Notes under the pieces: generated by a model
The model's input: only the letters and a program-made list of their open reading frames with translations
Told to the model about the DNA's origin: nothing
The model's database searches: none
In this document: positions 16,793-25,670 of the stretch, one piece after another
How positions within the stretch are numbered: the stretch's first letter is position 1
Layout of the letters: every line of letters starts with the position of its first letter
Assembly: GCA_039679375.1 (NCBI GenBank)
Contig: JBDKVA010000148.1
Span: forward strand, 1-42,145
DNA: 42,145 nt
Origin: JBDKVA01 sp039679375
Lineage (GTDB): Bacteria; Bacillota; Clostridia; Acetivibrionales; DTU013
Reading direction: 5' to 3'
Translations under genes and position numbers: made by a program

Positions 16793-16797
16793 ATAAA

Positions 16798-16833
16798 ATT
16801 ATTGCGCATGACTGTAACGCCATGCGCAATAAT
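16798..16833. terminator. Bidirectional terminator between convergent genes
   Basis: Perfect 13-bp stem: 16798-16810 pairs with 16821-16833 around a 10-base loop. A pyrimidine-rich tail follows on the plus strand and a T-rich tail (ATTTTATTTATT-like) on the minus strand. It lies between the AraC-type gene end (16792) and the binding-protein gene end (16860), so it can serve both. Confidence 0.85.
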
Positions 16834-16859
16834 TCTCTCTTATGTAACCGGAATTTATC

Positions 16860-18494
16860 CTATTTTTGTTTTGACAAAACCTTCCAGAGTTCATTTGCTT
16901 CTTGTTCAATTTGCTTAAATCCGTCTGCATAGATATCATCTATGAGCTTTTTCAAGTCATCCATTTTCTTAAGTCCCATTATGACCTGGTCAGTCATGTC
17001 AATGAGCTCCTGATTAAGCGATTTTCCGCCATTATCAATATATGCCTGCACCTGGTTTAATGCCGCCGGGAAATCCTGATATCTGTGCTGCGCTAAATCC
17101 TTGTCCATATAAGCATTATACGAAAGCGCCGTTACTTCATCCATTGTATCGGCCGTTTTTCCTTTAAATGTCATCTGAAGGAACATGTCCGCGGTCCAAT
17201 AATACATTCCGTTTACTTTGTTCATTCCCAAGCCTCTTACTTTGTTCCACCCGCCGTCTACAAGCTCCTGCTTGAGTATGTTCCTGCCGCCGACAACATC
17301 AAAGGTTTCGCCCTCAACCCCATAATTAAGCAACTCTATTCCATCCTCTGTGAACGGGTAATTCAGATATTGCAATATTTTTTCGGGTTCCTTCGCTTGT
17401 GTTGTTATTGCCAGACCCTGAGTAATGCTTGATCTGCCCCGGACATTACATCCTCTTGGTCCTTCCATAAATTTGGCGGACACATAGAGGGCATTATTTA
17501 TACCGGCTCCACGAAGCGCTTTTGTAACCTCTGTTGTATGGGTCCCCGACATATACATCGCACCGCAAATGCCGTTGTATGTTATAGCCTGCATTTCTGT
17601 GTTGTTTTTGTTTCTTGTAATATACTCCTTATCGATAAGGCCCTTTGCATACCAGTCGGCAAGCTTTGTGACTGCTTCGATGTAGTATTTATCCTTATAT
17701 TTTAATGTCAGGGTGTTATCTTCATTGAGAACATAAAGCTGATACAATCCATATGCATCCCAGAAAGAATCGAACGTACCTCCCCATGGAATTTCATCTT
17801 TTGTTTTGTTGCCGTTGGGATCATTATTCTTAAATGCCGTAAGTACAGCTTCCCACTCATCAAGCGTCACAGGCATTTTGAGTCCCAGAGCGTCGAGCCA
17901 GTCCTGACGGATGCATATTGATGATAATCCGACCGTACCCGGCACGTCGCCGTTATGCCTTGGCACAGTATAAATGTTTCCGTCTGCGGATTTCAAATAG
18001 ATATAGTCTTTCTCCGATAGTTTTGATACTAAATCCGGGGCATATTTATCCAGCATGTCATTTAGCGGAATAATAGACTTATACTTTATCCAGTCCGGCG
18101 GGATTTCGCCGGGAAAATTCACTACGTCGGGCAGATCGCCGGACGCCAGCAGCATTGAATACTGATCCGGCCAGCTTGCCGCCGGGATCTGAATGAAGTC
18201 AATCTTCATATTTAATCTTTTTTGCAGAGCATCATATGTCATAACAGATGTTCCATTTTCAGGACGCCATACCTCTGCTTGAGTGATTGATAGAGTCTCT
18301 GCAAATGGAAGCGCAGATTCGGATTTGGTTGAAGCTTCTGCAGTAGTCGTTTCCGTTCCCGCCTTTGTACCAGAGCCTGTTACTGCGCTGCTTGCCGTGC
18401 TGTTGTCTGTTGACGTTTTGCTGTCCGCCGCGCAAGCGCTCAAAACACTAACCAGTAACAAAAATACCAGTGCCAATGAAATACTTCTTTTCAT
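16860..18494 (-). CDS. Extracellular sugar-binding lipoprotein (LplA-like, family 1)
   Basis: A 544-residue solute-binding protein. The signal peptide ends in lipobox LSAC with the lipidated Cys at 21, followed by a long Ser/Thr/Ala linker (to about residue 60). The mature part is typical of the large LplA/YtcQ-type receptors that work with YtcP and LplB permeases: DYIYLKSADGNIYTVPR, then RQDWLDALGLKMPVTLDEW. The start follows AAGGGAG with a 9-nt gap. It is the last gene of the importer set and is separated from the permease gene by 330 bp of hairpin-rich sequence. The ligand is probably an oligosaccharide or uronate-containing saccharide, judging from family habits and nearby hydrolase-like genes. 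Confidence 0.9.
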   Translation of the reverse strand: MKRSISLALVFLLLVSVLSACAADSKTSTDNSTASSAVTGSGTKAGTETTTAEASTKSESALPFAETLSITQAEVWRPENGTSVMTYDALQKRLNMKIDFIQIPAASWPDQYSMLLASGDLPDVVNFPGEIPPDWIKYKSIIPLNDMLDKYAPDLVSKLSEKDYIYLKSADGNIYTVPRHNGDVPGTVGLSSICIRQDWLDALGLKMPVTLDEWEAVLTAFKNNDPNGNKTKDEIPWGGTFDSFWDAYGLYQLYVLNEDNTLTLKYKDKYYIEAVTKLADWYAKGLIDKEYITRNKNNTEMQAITYNGICGAMYMSGTHTTEVTKALRGAGINNALYVSAKFMEGPRGCNVRGRSSITQGLAITTQAKEPEKILQYLNYPFTEDGIELLNYGVEGETFDVVGGRNILKQELVDGGWNKVRGLGMNKVNGMYYWTADMFLQMTFKGKTADTMDEVTALSYNAYMDKDLAQHRYQDFPAALNQVQAYIDNGGKSLNQELIDMTDQVIMGLKKMDDLKKLIDDIYADGFKQIEQEANELWKVLSKQK

Positions 18495-18531
18495 TTCTGA
18501 TTACTCCCTTCATGTATATATTTTTATACTA

Positions 18532-18756
18532 ATCTTTGCATAAATGCAAAGATAAAGCCCAAGAAAATTCGCTTCGCTCATAACTCAAGCTCCGAAGCGA
18601 ATTTTCTTGTCCGCTATGGAACCCTATGGTTCCCTTCGGCGGATGCCTTATTCGCTTGACTTGCATCCTGAGCACCCTCCTTAAACCGGGAAAGGGGATT
18701 CCCCTTTCCAAACCCCAGCATAGGAATTTTTTAGGATATTTATAAATTCCTATGCT
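18532..18756. repeat. Cluster of five perfect inverted repeats in a 330-bp gap
   Basis: The gap 18495-18824, inside the importer gene set, contains consecutive hairpins: 18532-18541/18544-18553 (10 bp, 2-nt loop); 18560-18576/18593-18609 (17 bp); 18611-18642 with nested GGAACC/GGTTCC arms; 18689-18698/18700-18709 (10 bp, G-rich); and 18717-18729/18744-18756 (13 bp). None has a clear T-run in the direction of transcription. They probably fold in the mRNA between permease and binding-protein genes, or are remnants of small palindromic mobile repeats. Confidence 0.75.
18560..18609. repeat. 17-bp perfect inverted repeat
   Basis: Arms 18560-18576 and 18593-18609 are exact complements around a 16-base loop. 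The arms contain CGCTTCG/CGAAGCG. It is the longest hairpin of the cluster and a candidate palindromic intergenic repeat unit. Confidence 0.75.
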
Positions 18757-18824
18757 TGGACAAACATTCCGAATTCCCGCTCACAAATAGCCGGTTGCGG
18801 CTGAAAGGGCGCGGTATGCCGCAG

Positions 18825-19706
18825 TTACCCTTTTACCGCTCCGACTATAACACCCTTTACGAAATATTTCTGCAAAAACGGATATACGCACATGATCGGC
18901 AGTGTTGTTACTATAATAGCCGCATATTTAATGCAATCGGAAAGCAGCTCTTCATCATTTTCCTGCGCCGACAGTACTTCTCCCGATATGTCGGAACCCG
19001 TAAGCACAATATTGCGCAATACGACCTGCAAAGTATAAAGCTTTGGATTGCGTATATATAAAAGAGCATATATGTAGTTATTCCAGTATTTAACTGCCAC
19101 CCATAAAGATATCGTTGCCAGAACCGGCTTTGAAAGAGGCAGATATATCTGAAAAAGTACGCGCGCATCATTGCAGCCATCAATCCGCGCCGAATCCTCC
19201 AGCGTACTCGGAATCTCCCGAAAAAAATTCCTCACAATTATAACGTAATATGCACTGATAACTACCGGTATGATAAGCGACCATAGCGTATTATACAGCT
19301 TCAGCGATTTTACGAGAACAAACGAAGGAATCATTCCCGCGCTGAACCACATTGTAAAAACAAGCATAATTGTAATGAATTTTTTTCCCACCAGATCATC
19401 CCTTGAAAGCGGAAAAGCCGCAAAGCATGTAAGCAATACCTGCAACGGCGTGCCTACTAAAACTACGAATAATGTATTTGCATAGGATCTCCATACTGCG
19501 TCCTTCTTAATAATCAGCTTATAGGCTTCAAAATTTAAACCTTTTGGAATAAATGTAACACTGCCGCGCATAACATAAGATTTCCCGCTTAACGATATGG
19601 CTATAACATTCAGAAACGCCAGAATAATAGACAGGCTGAACAGAATTAATACAATATGCACGGCAATTATTCCGATCCGTTCTGATAAATTGCTTTTTTT
19701 AATCAC
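18825..19706 (-). CDS. Carbohydrate ABC transporter permease (YtcP/CarB-like)
   Basis: A 293-residue membrane protein with six hydrophobic segments. The cytoplasmic EAA loop reads EDSARIDGCNDARVLFQIYLPLSKP (described: Glu-x-Ala...Asp-Gly, 17 residues before Pro), which contacts the ATPase. It belongs to the second-permease class that pairs with LplB-like proteins. The start codon is GTG (19704-19706), 9 nt after AAAGGGGG. It is 37 bp or more downstream of the LplB-like gene. No ATPase gene is present in the set; such importers usually share an MsmX-type ATPase encoded elsewhere. Confidence 0.92.
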   Translation of the reverse strand: MIKKSNLSERIGIIAVHIVLILFSLSIILAFLNVIAISLSGKSYVMRGSVTFIPKGLNFEAYKLIIKKDAVWRSYANTLFVVLVGTPLQVLLTCFAAFPLSRDDLVGKKFITIMLVFTMWFSAGMIPSFVLVKSLKLYNTLWSLIIPVVISAYYVIIVRNFFREIPSTLEDSARIDGCNDARVLFQIYLPLSKPVLATISLWVAVKYWNNYIYALLYIRNPKLYTLQVVLRNIVLTGSDISGEVLSAQENDEELLSDCIKYAAIIVTTLPIMCVYPFLQKYFVKGVIVGAVKG

Positions 19707-19743
19707 TCCAATATGCCCCCTTTGCCGATCGACGTATAATCTA

Positions 19744-20679
19744 TTACCACAAGCCCATATTGATAAATTTGTGACTTAACTTATTCGCAGTAATAACAAG
19801 TATCATGCTTATAATTGAATTGAACAGCCCGATAGCCGTTGAAAGGCCGTAGCTTCCGCCGATTATTCCCTTTTCATATACATAAACGCTGATAACATAT
19901 GCTACATCCTTTACAGGTGCTGTTGCCATAAGGTATATTTTTTCAAATTCTATATTAAGAAGTTTTCCGATAGCCATTATAAACATAAATACAATCGTAG
20001 ATGCGATACTGGGCAATGTAACATGGAATATCTGCTGCATTTTTCTTGCCCCGTCAATTTCCGCCGCTTCGTATAGAGCCGGATCTATCGAAGTTATTGC
20101 AGCAAGGTATATTATAGATTCCCAGCCGGTACGCTGCCAGATTCCGCTTGCAATGAAAATTGTTCTGAAATACTCCGGTTTTGTTACAAAGTATATCGGA
20201 TCCCCTCCAAGTTTTGCTATCACATTATTTACAAAGCCGGTTGACGGAGAAAGTACTGCAAAAACCATTCCCACCACCACAACAGTAGACAGGAAATGAG
20301 GCATGTATGTTACTGTCTGAACTAGTTTTTTGAAGCGCATATTTCGCACCTCATTCAGCATCAGTGCGAATATTATCGGCATGGGGAATGCAAATACCAA
20401 TGAATATGTATTTATTAGAACTGTATTTCTCAATAATCTCCAGATATCCCTCCCATGAAAAATATCTTCGAAATGCTTGAGTCCGACCCAGCTGCTTCCG
20501 AATAGGCCTTTAATCGGATTGTAATCCTGAAATGCCATAGCGATTCCCCATATGGGCAGATAATAAAAAATAATAAAATATACCAAAACCGGGATCAACA
20601 ATATATAAAGAAATTTACGCTTCTTTATATATATTAATTTCTCACTAATACTGCGATTATCACGGGATTTTACACTCAT
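19744..20679 (-). CDS. Carbohydrate ABC transporter permease (LplB-like)
   Basis: A 311-residue permease from the chosen start. The frame is open upstream to 20790, but the ATG at 20677-20679 lies 5 nt after AGGAGG and gives the normal family length and N-terminus (basic stretch, then KRKFLYILLIPVLVYFIIFYYLP). The EAA loop is EAAEIDGARKMQQIFHVTLP. Six transmembrane segments are visible. It forms a heterodimer with the YtcP-like permease. The divergently transcribed YesN-type gene upstream is the probable regulator. Confidence 0.92.
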   Translation of the reverse strand: MSVKSRDNRSISEKLIYIKKRKFLYILLIPVLVYFIIFYYLPIWGIAMAFQDYNPIKGLFGSSWVGLKHFEDIFHGRDIWRLLRNTVLINTYSLVFAFPMPIIFALMLNEVRNMRFKKLVQTVTYMPHFLSTVVVVGMVFAVLSPSTGFVNNVIAKLGGDPIYFVTKPEYFRTIFIASGIWQRTGWESIIYLAAITSIDPALYEAAEIDGARKMQQIFHVTLPSIASTIVFMFIMAIGKLLNIEFEKIYLMATAPVKDVAYVISVYVYEKGIIGGSYGLSTAIGLFNSIISMILVITANKLSHKFINMGLW

Positions 20680-21107
20680 TGTATCCTCCTGGCTGACTTT
20701 TGATTTTTCATGTATGATACTGTTTTGATTGATTCCGTTTGATTTGAATTGCTCTGTATTTATTTGAACTCTTTTCTCTTCATTTCTCAATACCCATTTA
20801 CCAATATCAATGCCTTTTTTTTAACTTTCATATATTTTCATTATTATCCTGTTTATTATTGCCATGTACTTTTTTTAACATCACAGGTCAAAATATATTT
20901 TTGTCAAATAATTACTTGTGAGACGGCATGCAATAATATACAATCATTTATATAGTCTGAATAGGGTAAGTTAAAATTCATTTTATTTCCTCTGCTCATA
21001 TATTAATTAAAGCCCGGGATTCCATACTTTCTTAAACCGGATTCCAGGCAGAAAAAAGCAAAAGACTTTATGCAGCATAAATAATGGTATCTTGGAGGTG
21101 AAAAACT
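20680..21107. promoter_or_regulatory. Divergent intergenic region between importer and YesN-type regulator
   Basis: This 428-bp gap separates two divergently transcribed genes, so it should hold both promoters. It is very A+T-rich. Several weak TTGACA/TTGACC-like hexamers occur on the minus strand (around 20886-20907), but none has a convincing -10 box at 16-18 bp. The only firm signals are the ribosome binding sites at each end: AGGAGG before 20679 and GGAGGTG at 21094-21100. No RNA gene or repeat was recognised. Confidence 0.6.
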
Positions 21108-23414
21108 TTGGAGAAAAAAGTTAGTTGCTCTGGATACAGTCTCATGACAAAAATGTTTTCGAGTTATTTTACATTAATTCTAATTCCCTTTATATTTTTT
21201 TCTGTTTTGTTTGCCAGCTTTGCGTCGGAGAACATGAGTAAAAGCGTTATTGTTAATACAACACACGTAATTGATATCGCACGCGCATCCTTTGACGAAA
21301 AAATATTATCTGTTCAGAATCTGCTTTTTCAATTGATAAATACAAAAAATGTAGCTGACAGTCTGAATGTAAGGAACAGTTACACGCCTTATGATATTTA
21401 TGCAGATTCAAAATGCATGAGCGTATTTACTATAGCAATAACGGCAAATCCCTTTTGCGATGAAATCTTTTACTATCTTCCGGATAATAATACCATTTTA
21501 ACCTCTACCTATAAATTTTACAAAGATAATGCTTACGATAGTTCCTCCGTCAGTAAAAATAAAATGGTATCATTAATATCATTACTTGAACAACAAAATC
21601 AAAATCTTGGCGTAAGCCATTTCTATTTTGACGATAATATCGGCAATACTCAATTAGTTATATTGTTAACTATTAGAAATACATTTGGAAAAATTGTATC
21701 GCTTGGTGCATTTATTAATCAAAATGAGCTTTCAGAGCTTCTTAATACCATAAAATTAACATCAGGCATGGATACTGCCATTTTGAATGACAGCGGCAAG
21801 CTTTTAGAAACGACTGAAGGATCTTGTTTTGCAAATAGCTCCGCTTATAAGGATGTTCTCGGCAGTATGTCTGCCGGTAATACGATAAAGCTGGCAGATG
21901 GAGGTATCTTAACATATGTTTCTTCAGAATTTCTTTCGGTAAGGCTCGTTTCTCTTATTCCCGCAAAAAGCGTATCGATTATGTCAAGGAATATTATACT
22001 CCTGATGATTTTTATATTTTTATTGCTTATTGTCGATTGCTTAATTCTAAACTATTGCATGGCCAAACATATATATAAACCTGTCACTGCGATCCTGAAG
22101 CTTATTAACAGCCCTGAAGACAATCGGGTAAGTATCAGAAATGACATTGGAATTATAAGCAACACATTAAAAGCAAGTATGGAGAAGGCTACCACACTAG
22201 AGAATTATGTAAGTAATAATCTTTCTCACTTTCGCGAAAAATTCCTATGGGAGCTTATCACCGAACCGTCTCTTGTCATGGATACCGTATCCGCCCAGAC
22301 AACAGCTCTGAAGCTTCAGCTCCGGTATAAATACTTTTCAATACACATATGCCACATATATAATTATAAGCTGTACAGCTCCGTTTATGGGAACCAGCAG
22401 GCTGGCTACGCACGTAAGCAGCTTCTTGAAATGCTAAAGGAAATAAATATTCCTGATGTCTCTTACCTTTTCACAGTTAATGACAACAGAATCATTATTC
22501 TTTTAAATATGGATGATTATTTTGAAGCAGAGAAGTTTGAAAATTTATGCAGCCAAAATTATAACAATGTTAACCTTAATTTTTATAATGAGTTCGGACT
22601 TGAGTTTTGTACGGCATTCGGGACATATGTTGAAAAAATCACCGATGTATCAAAGTCATATCTTTCAGCAACGGATAATATTAAAAATATAATAATATCA
22701 ACCGGAATCAATACCGTTTCAATATGCGGCCAGGATAAGGCAAATGTAAGCAATACCTGTAATTATCAGTACTCGTTCCATGATGAAAATTTTATCACCG
22801 ATATGTTGGTCTGCGGCAAGCCGGATGAGGCAATTGAGCGCTTGCACAGCATCATTGAAGCAAATTTCTGCTGCGGAACAAATTTTGAATATATAAAGCT
22901 ATTATTTACCGAGCTCCTGGCAACAGCCGTACGTTCCGTATATGAATCCGCATATAAGCTTTCGGATGTTTATGGGCATGAGTATGATATATTTGCCAAT
23001 CTGAATCTTTATGACAAGCCTGATGATATAATAGACCTGATAAAGCGCGAATATCTCAAAATAGGGGCATTCATGAAGTCCAATATCAATAAATCAAAGA
23101 TAGCCTCCTATGATCTGGAGAAATATATCTCTGAAAACTACACAAAAAACATTGGATTGACTGATGCCGCCGAGTACTTCGGATTATCCGCGCCATATTT
23201 CAGCAAGCTTTTTAAGAGTACCATGAATTGCCTGTTTGTAGACTATCTTTGCCGGTATAGAGTGCAAAAAGCGCTTAAGCTTATAAGCGAGAGCAATAAG
23301 GCATTAAAGCAGATAGCCATTGACACGGGTTTTGTGAATTATAAAACTTTCGCCCGTTCATTATTTAAGATTACCTCTATGACTCCGGAGCAATTCCGCG
23401 CCAGAGGAAACTGA
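21108..23414 (+). CDS. Membrane-anchored AraC-family regulator (YesN-type) with extracellular sensor
   Basis: A 768-residue one-component regulator. The layout is: transmembrane helix (about 20-40), extracellular Cache-like sensor (about 41-290), second transmembrane helix (about 293-315), a short juxtamembrane linker, a cytoplasmic region, and a C-terminal AraC DNA-binding domain (about 670-768, ending near FVNYKTFARSLFKITSMTPEQF). The start is TTG (21108-21110), 7 nt after GGAGGTG; no ATG is as well placed. This architecture is common beside YtcP/LplB importers in Clostridia and Paenibacillus, where the regulator is thought to sense the saccharide outside the cell. It is divergent from the importer genes, the likely target. 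Confidence 0.93.
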   Translation: MEKKVSCSGYSLMTKMFSSYFTLILIPFIFFSVLFASFASENMSKSVIVNTTHVIDIARASFDEKILSVQNLLFQLINTKNVADSLNVRNSYTPYDIYADSKCMSVFTIAITANPFCDEIFYYLPDNNTILTSTYKFYKDNAYDSSSVSKNKMVSLISLLEQQNQNLGVSHFYFDDNIGNTQLVILLTIRNTFGKIVSLGAFINQNELSELLNTIKLTSGMDTAILNDSGKLLETTEGSCFANSSAYKDVLGSMSAGNTIKLADGGILTYVSSEFLSVRLVSLIPAKSVSIMSRNIILLMIFIFLLLIVDCLILNYCMAKHIYKPVTAILKLINSPEDNRVSIRNDIGIISNTLKASMEKATTLENYVSNNLSHFREKFLWELITEPSLVMDTVSAQTTALKLQLRYKYFSIHICHIYNYKLYSSVYGNQQAGYARKQLLEMLKEINIPDVSYLFTVNDNRIIILLNMDDYFEAEKFENLCSQNYNNVNLNFYNEFGLEFCTAFGTYVEKITDVSKSYLSATDNIKNIIISTGINTVSICGQDKANVSNTCNYQYSFHDENFITDMLVCGKPDEAIERLHSIIEANFCCGTNFEYIKLLFTELLATAVRSVYESAYKLSDVYGHEYDIFANLNLYDKPDDIIDLIKREYLKIGAFMKSNINKSKIASYDLEKYISENYTKNIGLTDAAEYFGLSAPYFSKLFKSTMNCLFVDYLCRYRVQKALKLISESNKALKQIAIDTGFVNYKTFARSLFKITSMTPEQFRARGN

Positions 23415-23495
23415 CGATCTGCTGGACCAAATTCAGAACTTGCTGAATGGAATAAAAATACTATTGAAACTACATGTTTTTATCAGGTGAGTGTA

Positions 23496-24524
23496 TCAGG
23501 CGTCTGTATTTACCAATAATTTTTCCAATACTTCCTCACAGTATGAACACTTATGACAATTCTTTTTGCACGATGCAGTGGCTTCAAACCAATCATCCGG
23601 GAATTTCTTATTGTCAATGATATAGGGTGCAAATGCGGGACCGAACCCGGGCTCGAATAAATCGAGAAGATTACCGTAGTATGAACCTTTCGAATATGAT
23701 TGTATTACAATTCCGGGTAATGAGTGCATCCTTGTGGCAAGCTTTACAACATCAAAATAATTCTCATAATGATGGATATCTTCAGGCCTTATCCATGAAT
23801 TTTGCAATACCGCAGCCCAATTTCCGCGGTCTTTGAAATAATTCCAGCATACATAAGGCGTCCAGCCGGAAATATTCAGCGTTTCACTGATTTCCGCTTC
23901 GTGTGAAACCATATTGTCGTGAAAAGTCTGCCCGGAACAGAAATTGATGCATCCGCTGTTTGCGAGCATAATTAATTTCTTGTTATTTTCAGCTGCCCAC
24001 CCTTTCAGCTCCCTGATTCTTTCAAAATCTCTGTTATACTCTCTCTGCAAGTGAAAGGAATCAAATAGATGTGCTGTATACTGCATTCCTTTTACAGTCC
24101 CGATTCTCATATTTACCGATGCGCGTACTTCAACTCCCGGGAAATGCTTCTTTACTATATGAGCGACCATCGGCGATGCAGTAGTAACTATGTCTGCACC
24201 GCCTACTGCATCGTTCAAATGCTCAAGTATTGAGCAAATATTATTGCTGAGATATTGCGACACGGAATATTTTCCGTAGCAATTCGCATTTATAAGAAGA
24301 TCAAGCTTAATACCATGTTTATGGAGTATATTTAATTCTTTTTCAAGCCTCTCCTGGCCTTTCCATTCAATGTGCCCTCTTCTGTTGACAAGGGACGAAC
24401 GGCCGGTCGGCAGGTCAAGCCACGGGAAATATACCTCAGCAATATTATCTATATACGGTCTGATAATGTCCGTAAATAATTCTTCGCCATGCTCCGCGAG
24501 TTGGTATCCAACTGCAAATTTCAT
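23496..24524 (-). CDS. U32-peptidase-like Fe-S protein
   Basis: A 342-residue protein resembling the TIM-barrel fold of U32 'peptidases' (UbiU/V, RlhA, TrhP relatives). Evidence is the segment LANSGCINFCSGQTFHDNM (C192, C196), comparable to the conserved NxGCxxxC element of that group, plus a C-terminal cluster C319, C323, C326, C329 (CKKNCHKCSYC). Together these could ligate a [4Fe-4S] cluster. Known U32 proteins hydroxylate RNA bases or quinones without O2, so a tailoring or radical-type oxidation is conceivable, but the substrate is unknown. It lies 41 bp downstream of a QueG-like Fe-S gene and within the glycoside gene set, and is convergent with the YesN-type gene. Confidence 0.7.
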   Translation of the reverse strand: MKFAVGYQLAEHGEELFTDIIRPYIDNIAEVYFPWLDLPTGRSSLVNRRGHIEWKGQERLEKELNILHKHGIKLDLLINANCYGKYSVSQYLSNNICSILEHLNDAVGGADIVTTASPMVAHIVKKHFPGVEVRASVNMRIGTVKGMQYTAHLFDSFHLQREYNRDFERIRELKGWAAENNKKLIMLANSGCINFCSGQTFHDNMVSHEAEISETLNISGWTPYVCWNYFKDRGNWAAVLQNSWIRPEDIHHYENYFDVVKLATRMHSLPGIVIQSYSKGSYYGNLLDLFEPGFGPAFAPYIIDNKKFPDDWFEATASCKKNCHKCSYCEEVLEKLLVNTDA

Positions 24525-24565
24525 GAAAATTTCCTCCGGTTATCTGGAAATAGAGATTTATACTC

Positions 24566-25576
24566 TTAATCTACTATATCTTTTTTGCCTGTTTTGTTTT
24601 CCTCATCCGTTTCATCAATATTATAATCTGACCAGTCTACACTCCACGGTTTCTTTGTCCTGAATTGCGATTTAAACTTATTCTTTAAAACTCCGCGTGA
24701 TTCAAGACTTATCATGCATGCCCTTGTACATCCGCCGGCTCCGCACACTGCCTGACCCGTGTTGTATAATTTTCCCGGCTTATGGTAAAAAGGAGAAATG
24801 CTATTGGGTTTTACATCATTCCTATTCTCCATATAGGTTCCTTTTTCATTTCCTTCTACCAATTCACCACCGCGAAATGCAATATTACATGCATCTTCAT
24901 CAAGCTCGCCCCATTCGACGGTCCTTCCCGCCAGCTCAACCTTAACGGTTTTTACCGCGCTTATTGCTTTCCCCGGACAGCACCTCACACATGCCATACA
25001 TTTATTGCACAGCTCCGGACCGTTATACAAAGGATCCGGTTCAAGCTCCATTTCCGTAAGCACTACGCCTATACGCTGTCTCGGCCCGAATTCGGGAGAA
25101 AGAAACATTTTACTGTAGCCAATCTCCCCAAGACCCGCAAGAAATGCTGCAATTCTAAGATGTATCATTATATCGGGAGAAGGTTTCCCCGGTTCAACCG
25201 GTCTGCTGTAGTTATCCTTAAGCGCACCATTATTATCTATTGCTCTCCAGTCGCTCTGATGACCTATAGGTATTGCCTCATACCCTTCATCTTCAATAAT
25301 TTTGCACAAATTAATTACAGTCATGGGTATATACAAATAGGTCAGTCCGCCATAACCCATGGCAGAATAATTACTGAAAAAAGTGCCCTCTTCAATTCCT
25401 CTCAATGAACCTCTCATAACTCTGAATGCCATGACTATCATGGATTTGGCCTTTGGCATTATGAAACGAGGATCCATCTGCGGCGGAGCTCCTTCAAACC
25501 TATCCATCGGCGCTATCCCGACAATATCTGCTCCCAACCTCTTTGCATACTCTTTTATTGCCTTTGCATCCAGCAT
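24566..25576 (-). CDS. QueG/reductive-dehalogenase-like Fe-S (probable corrinoid) protein
   Basis: A 336-residue protein. The central segment AGLGEIGYSKMFLSPEFGPR followed by VVLTEMELEPDP is the pattern shared by epoxyqueuosine reductase (QueG) and reductive dehalogenases in their cobalamin-binding, nitroreductase-like core. A ferredoxin motif follows (C190, C193, C196, C200; CNKCMACVRCCP), then an unusual second Cys set C278, C283, C287 (CGAGGCTRAC) that departs from the normal second CxxCxxCxxxCP. The C-terminal HEAT repeats of typical QueG are absent. A tRNA-modification role is therefore doubtful; a catabolic reductase or an electron donor is more likely. Neighbours are the U32-like protein (41 bp) and a GH-like protein (94 bp). 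The ribosome binding site AAAGGATG is moderate. Confidence 0.72.
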   Translation of the reverse strand: MLDAKAIKEYAKRLGADIVGIAPMDRFEGAPPQMDPRFIMPKAKSMIVMAFRVMRGSLRGIEEGTFFSNYSAMGYGGLTYLYIPMTVINLCKIIEDEGYEAIPIGHQSDWRAIDNNGALKDNYSRPVEPGKPSPDIMIHLRIAAFLAGLGEIGYSKMFLSPEFGPRQRIGVVLTEMELEPDPLYNGPELCNKCMACVRCCPGKAISAVKTVKVELAGRTVEWGELDEDACNIAFRGGELVEGNEKGTYMENRNDVKPNSISPFYHKPGKLYNTGQAVCGAGGCTRACMISLESRGVLKNKFKSQFRTKKPWSVDWSDYNIDETDEENKTGKKDIVD

Positions 25577-25670
25577 TTTAGCACATCCTTTATGTGAAAT
25601 ATTGAACGGTAATTACAATATAATACTATCATTTGAATAACGTTTAATAAATGCATTAATCAGCTGATTT

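Noticed and set aside
24782..25408. 208-residue plus-strand frame
   Set aside because: Antisense to the QueG-like gene; composition is typical of a shadow frame.
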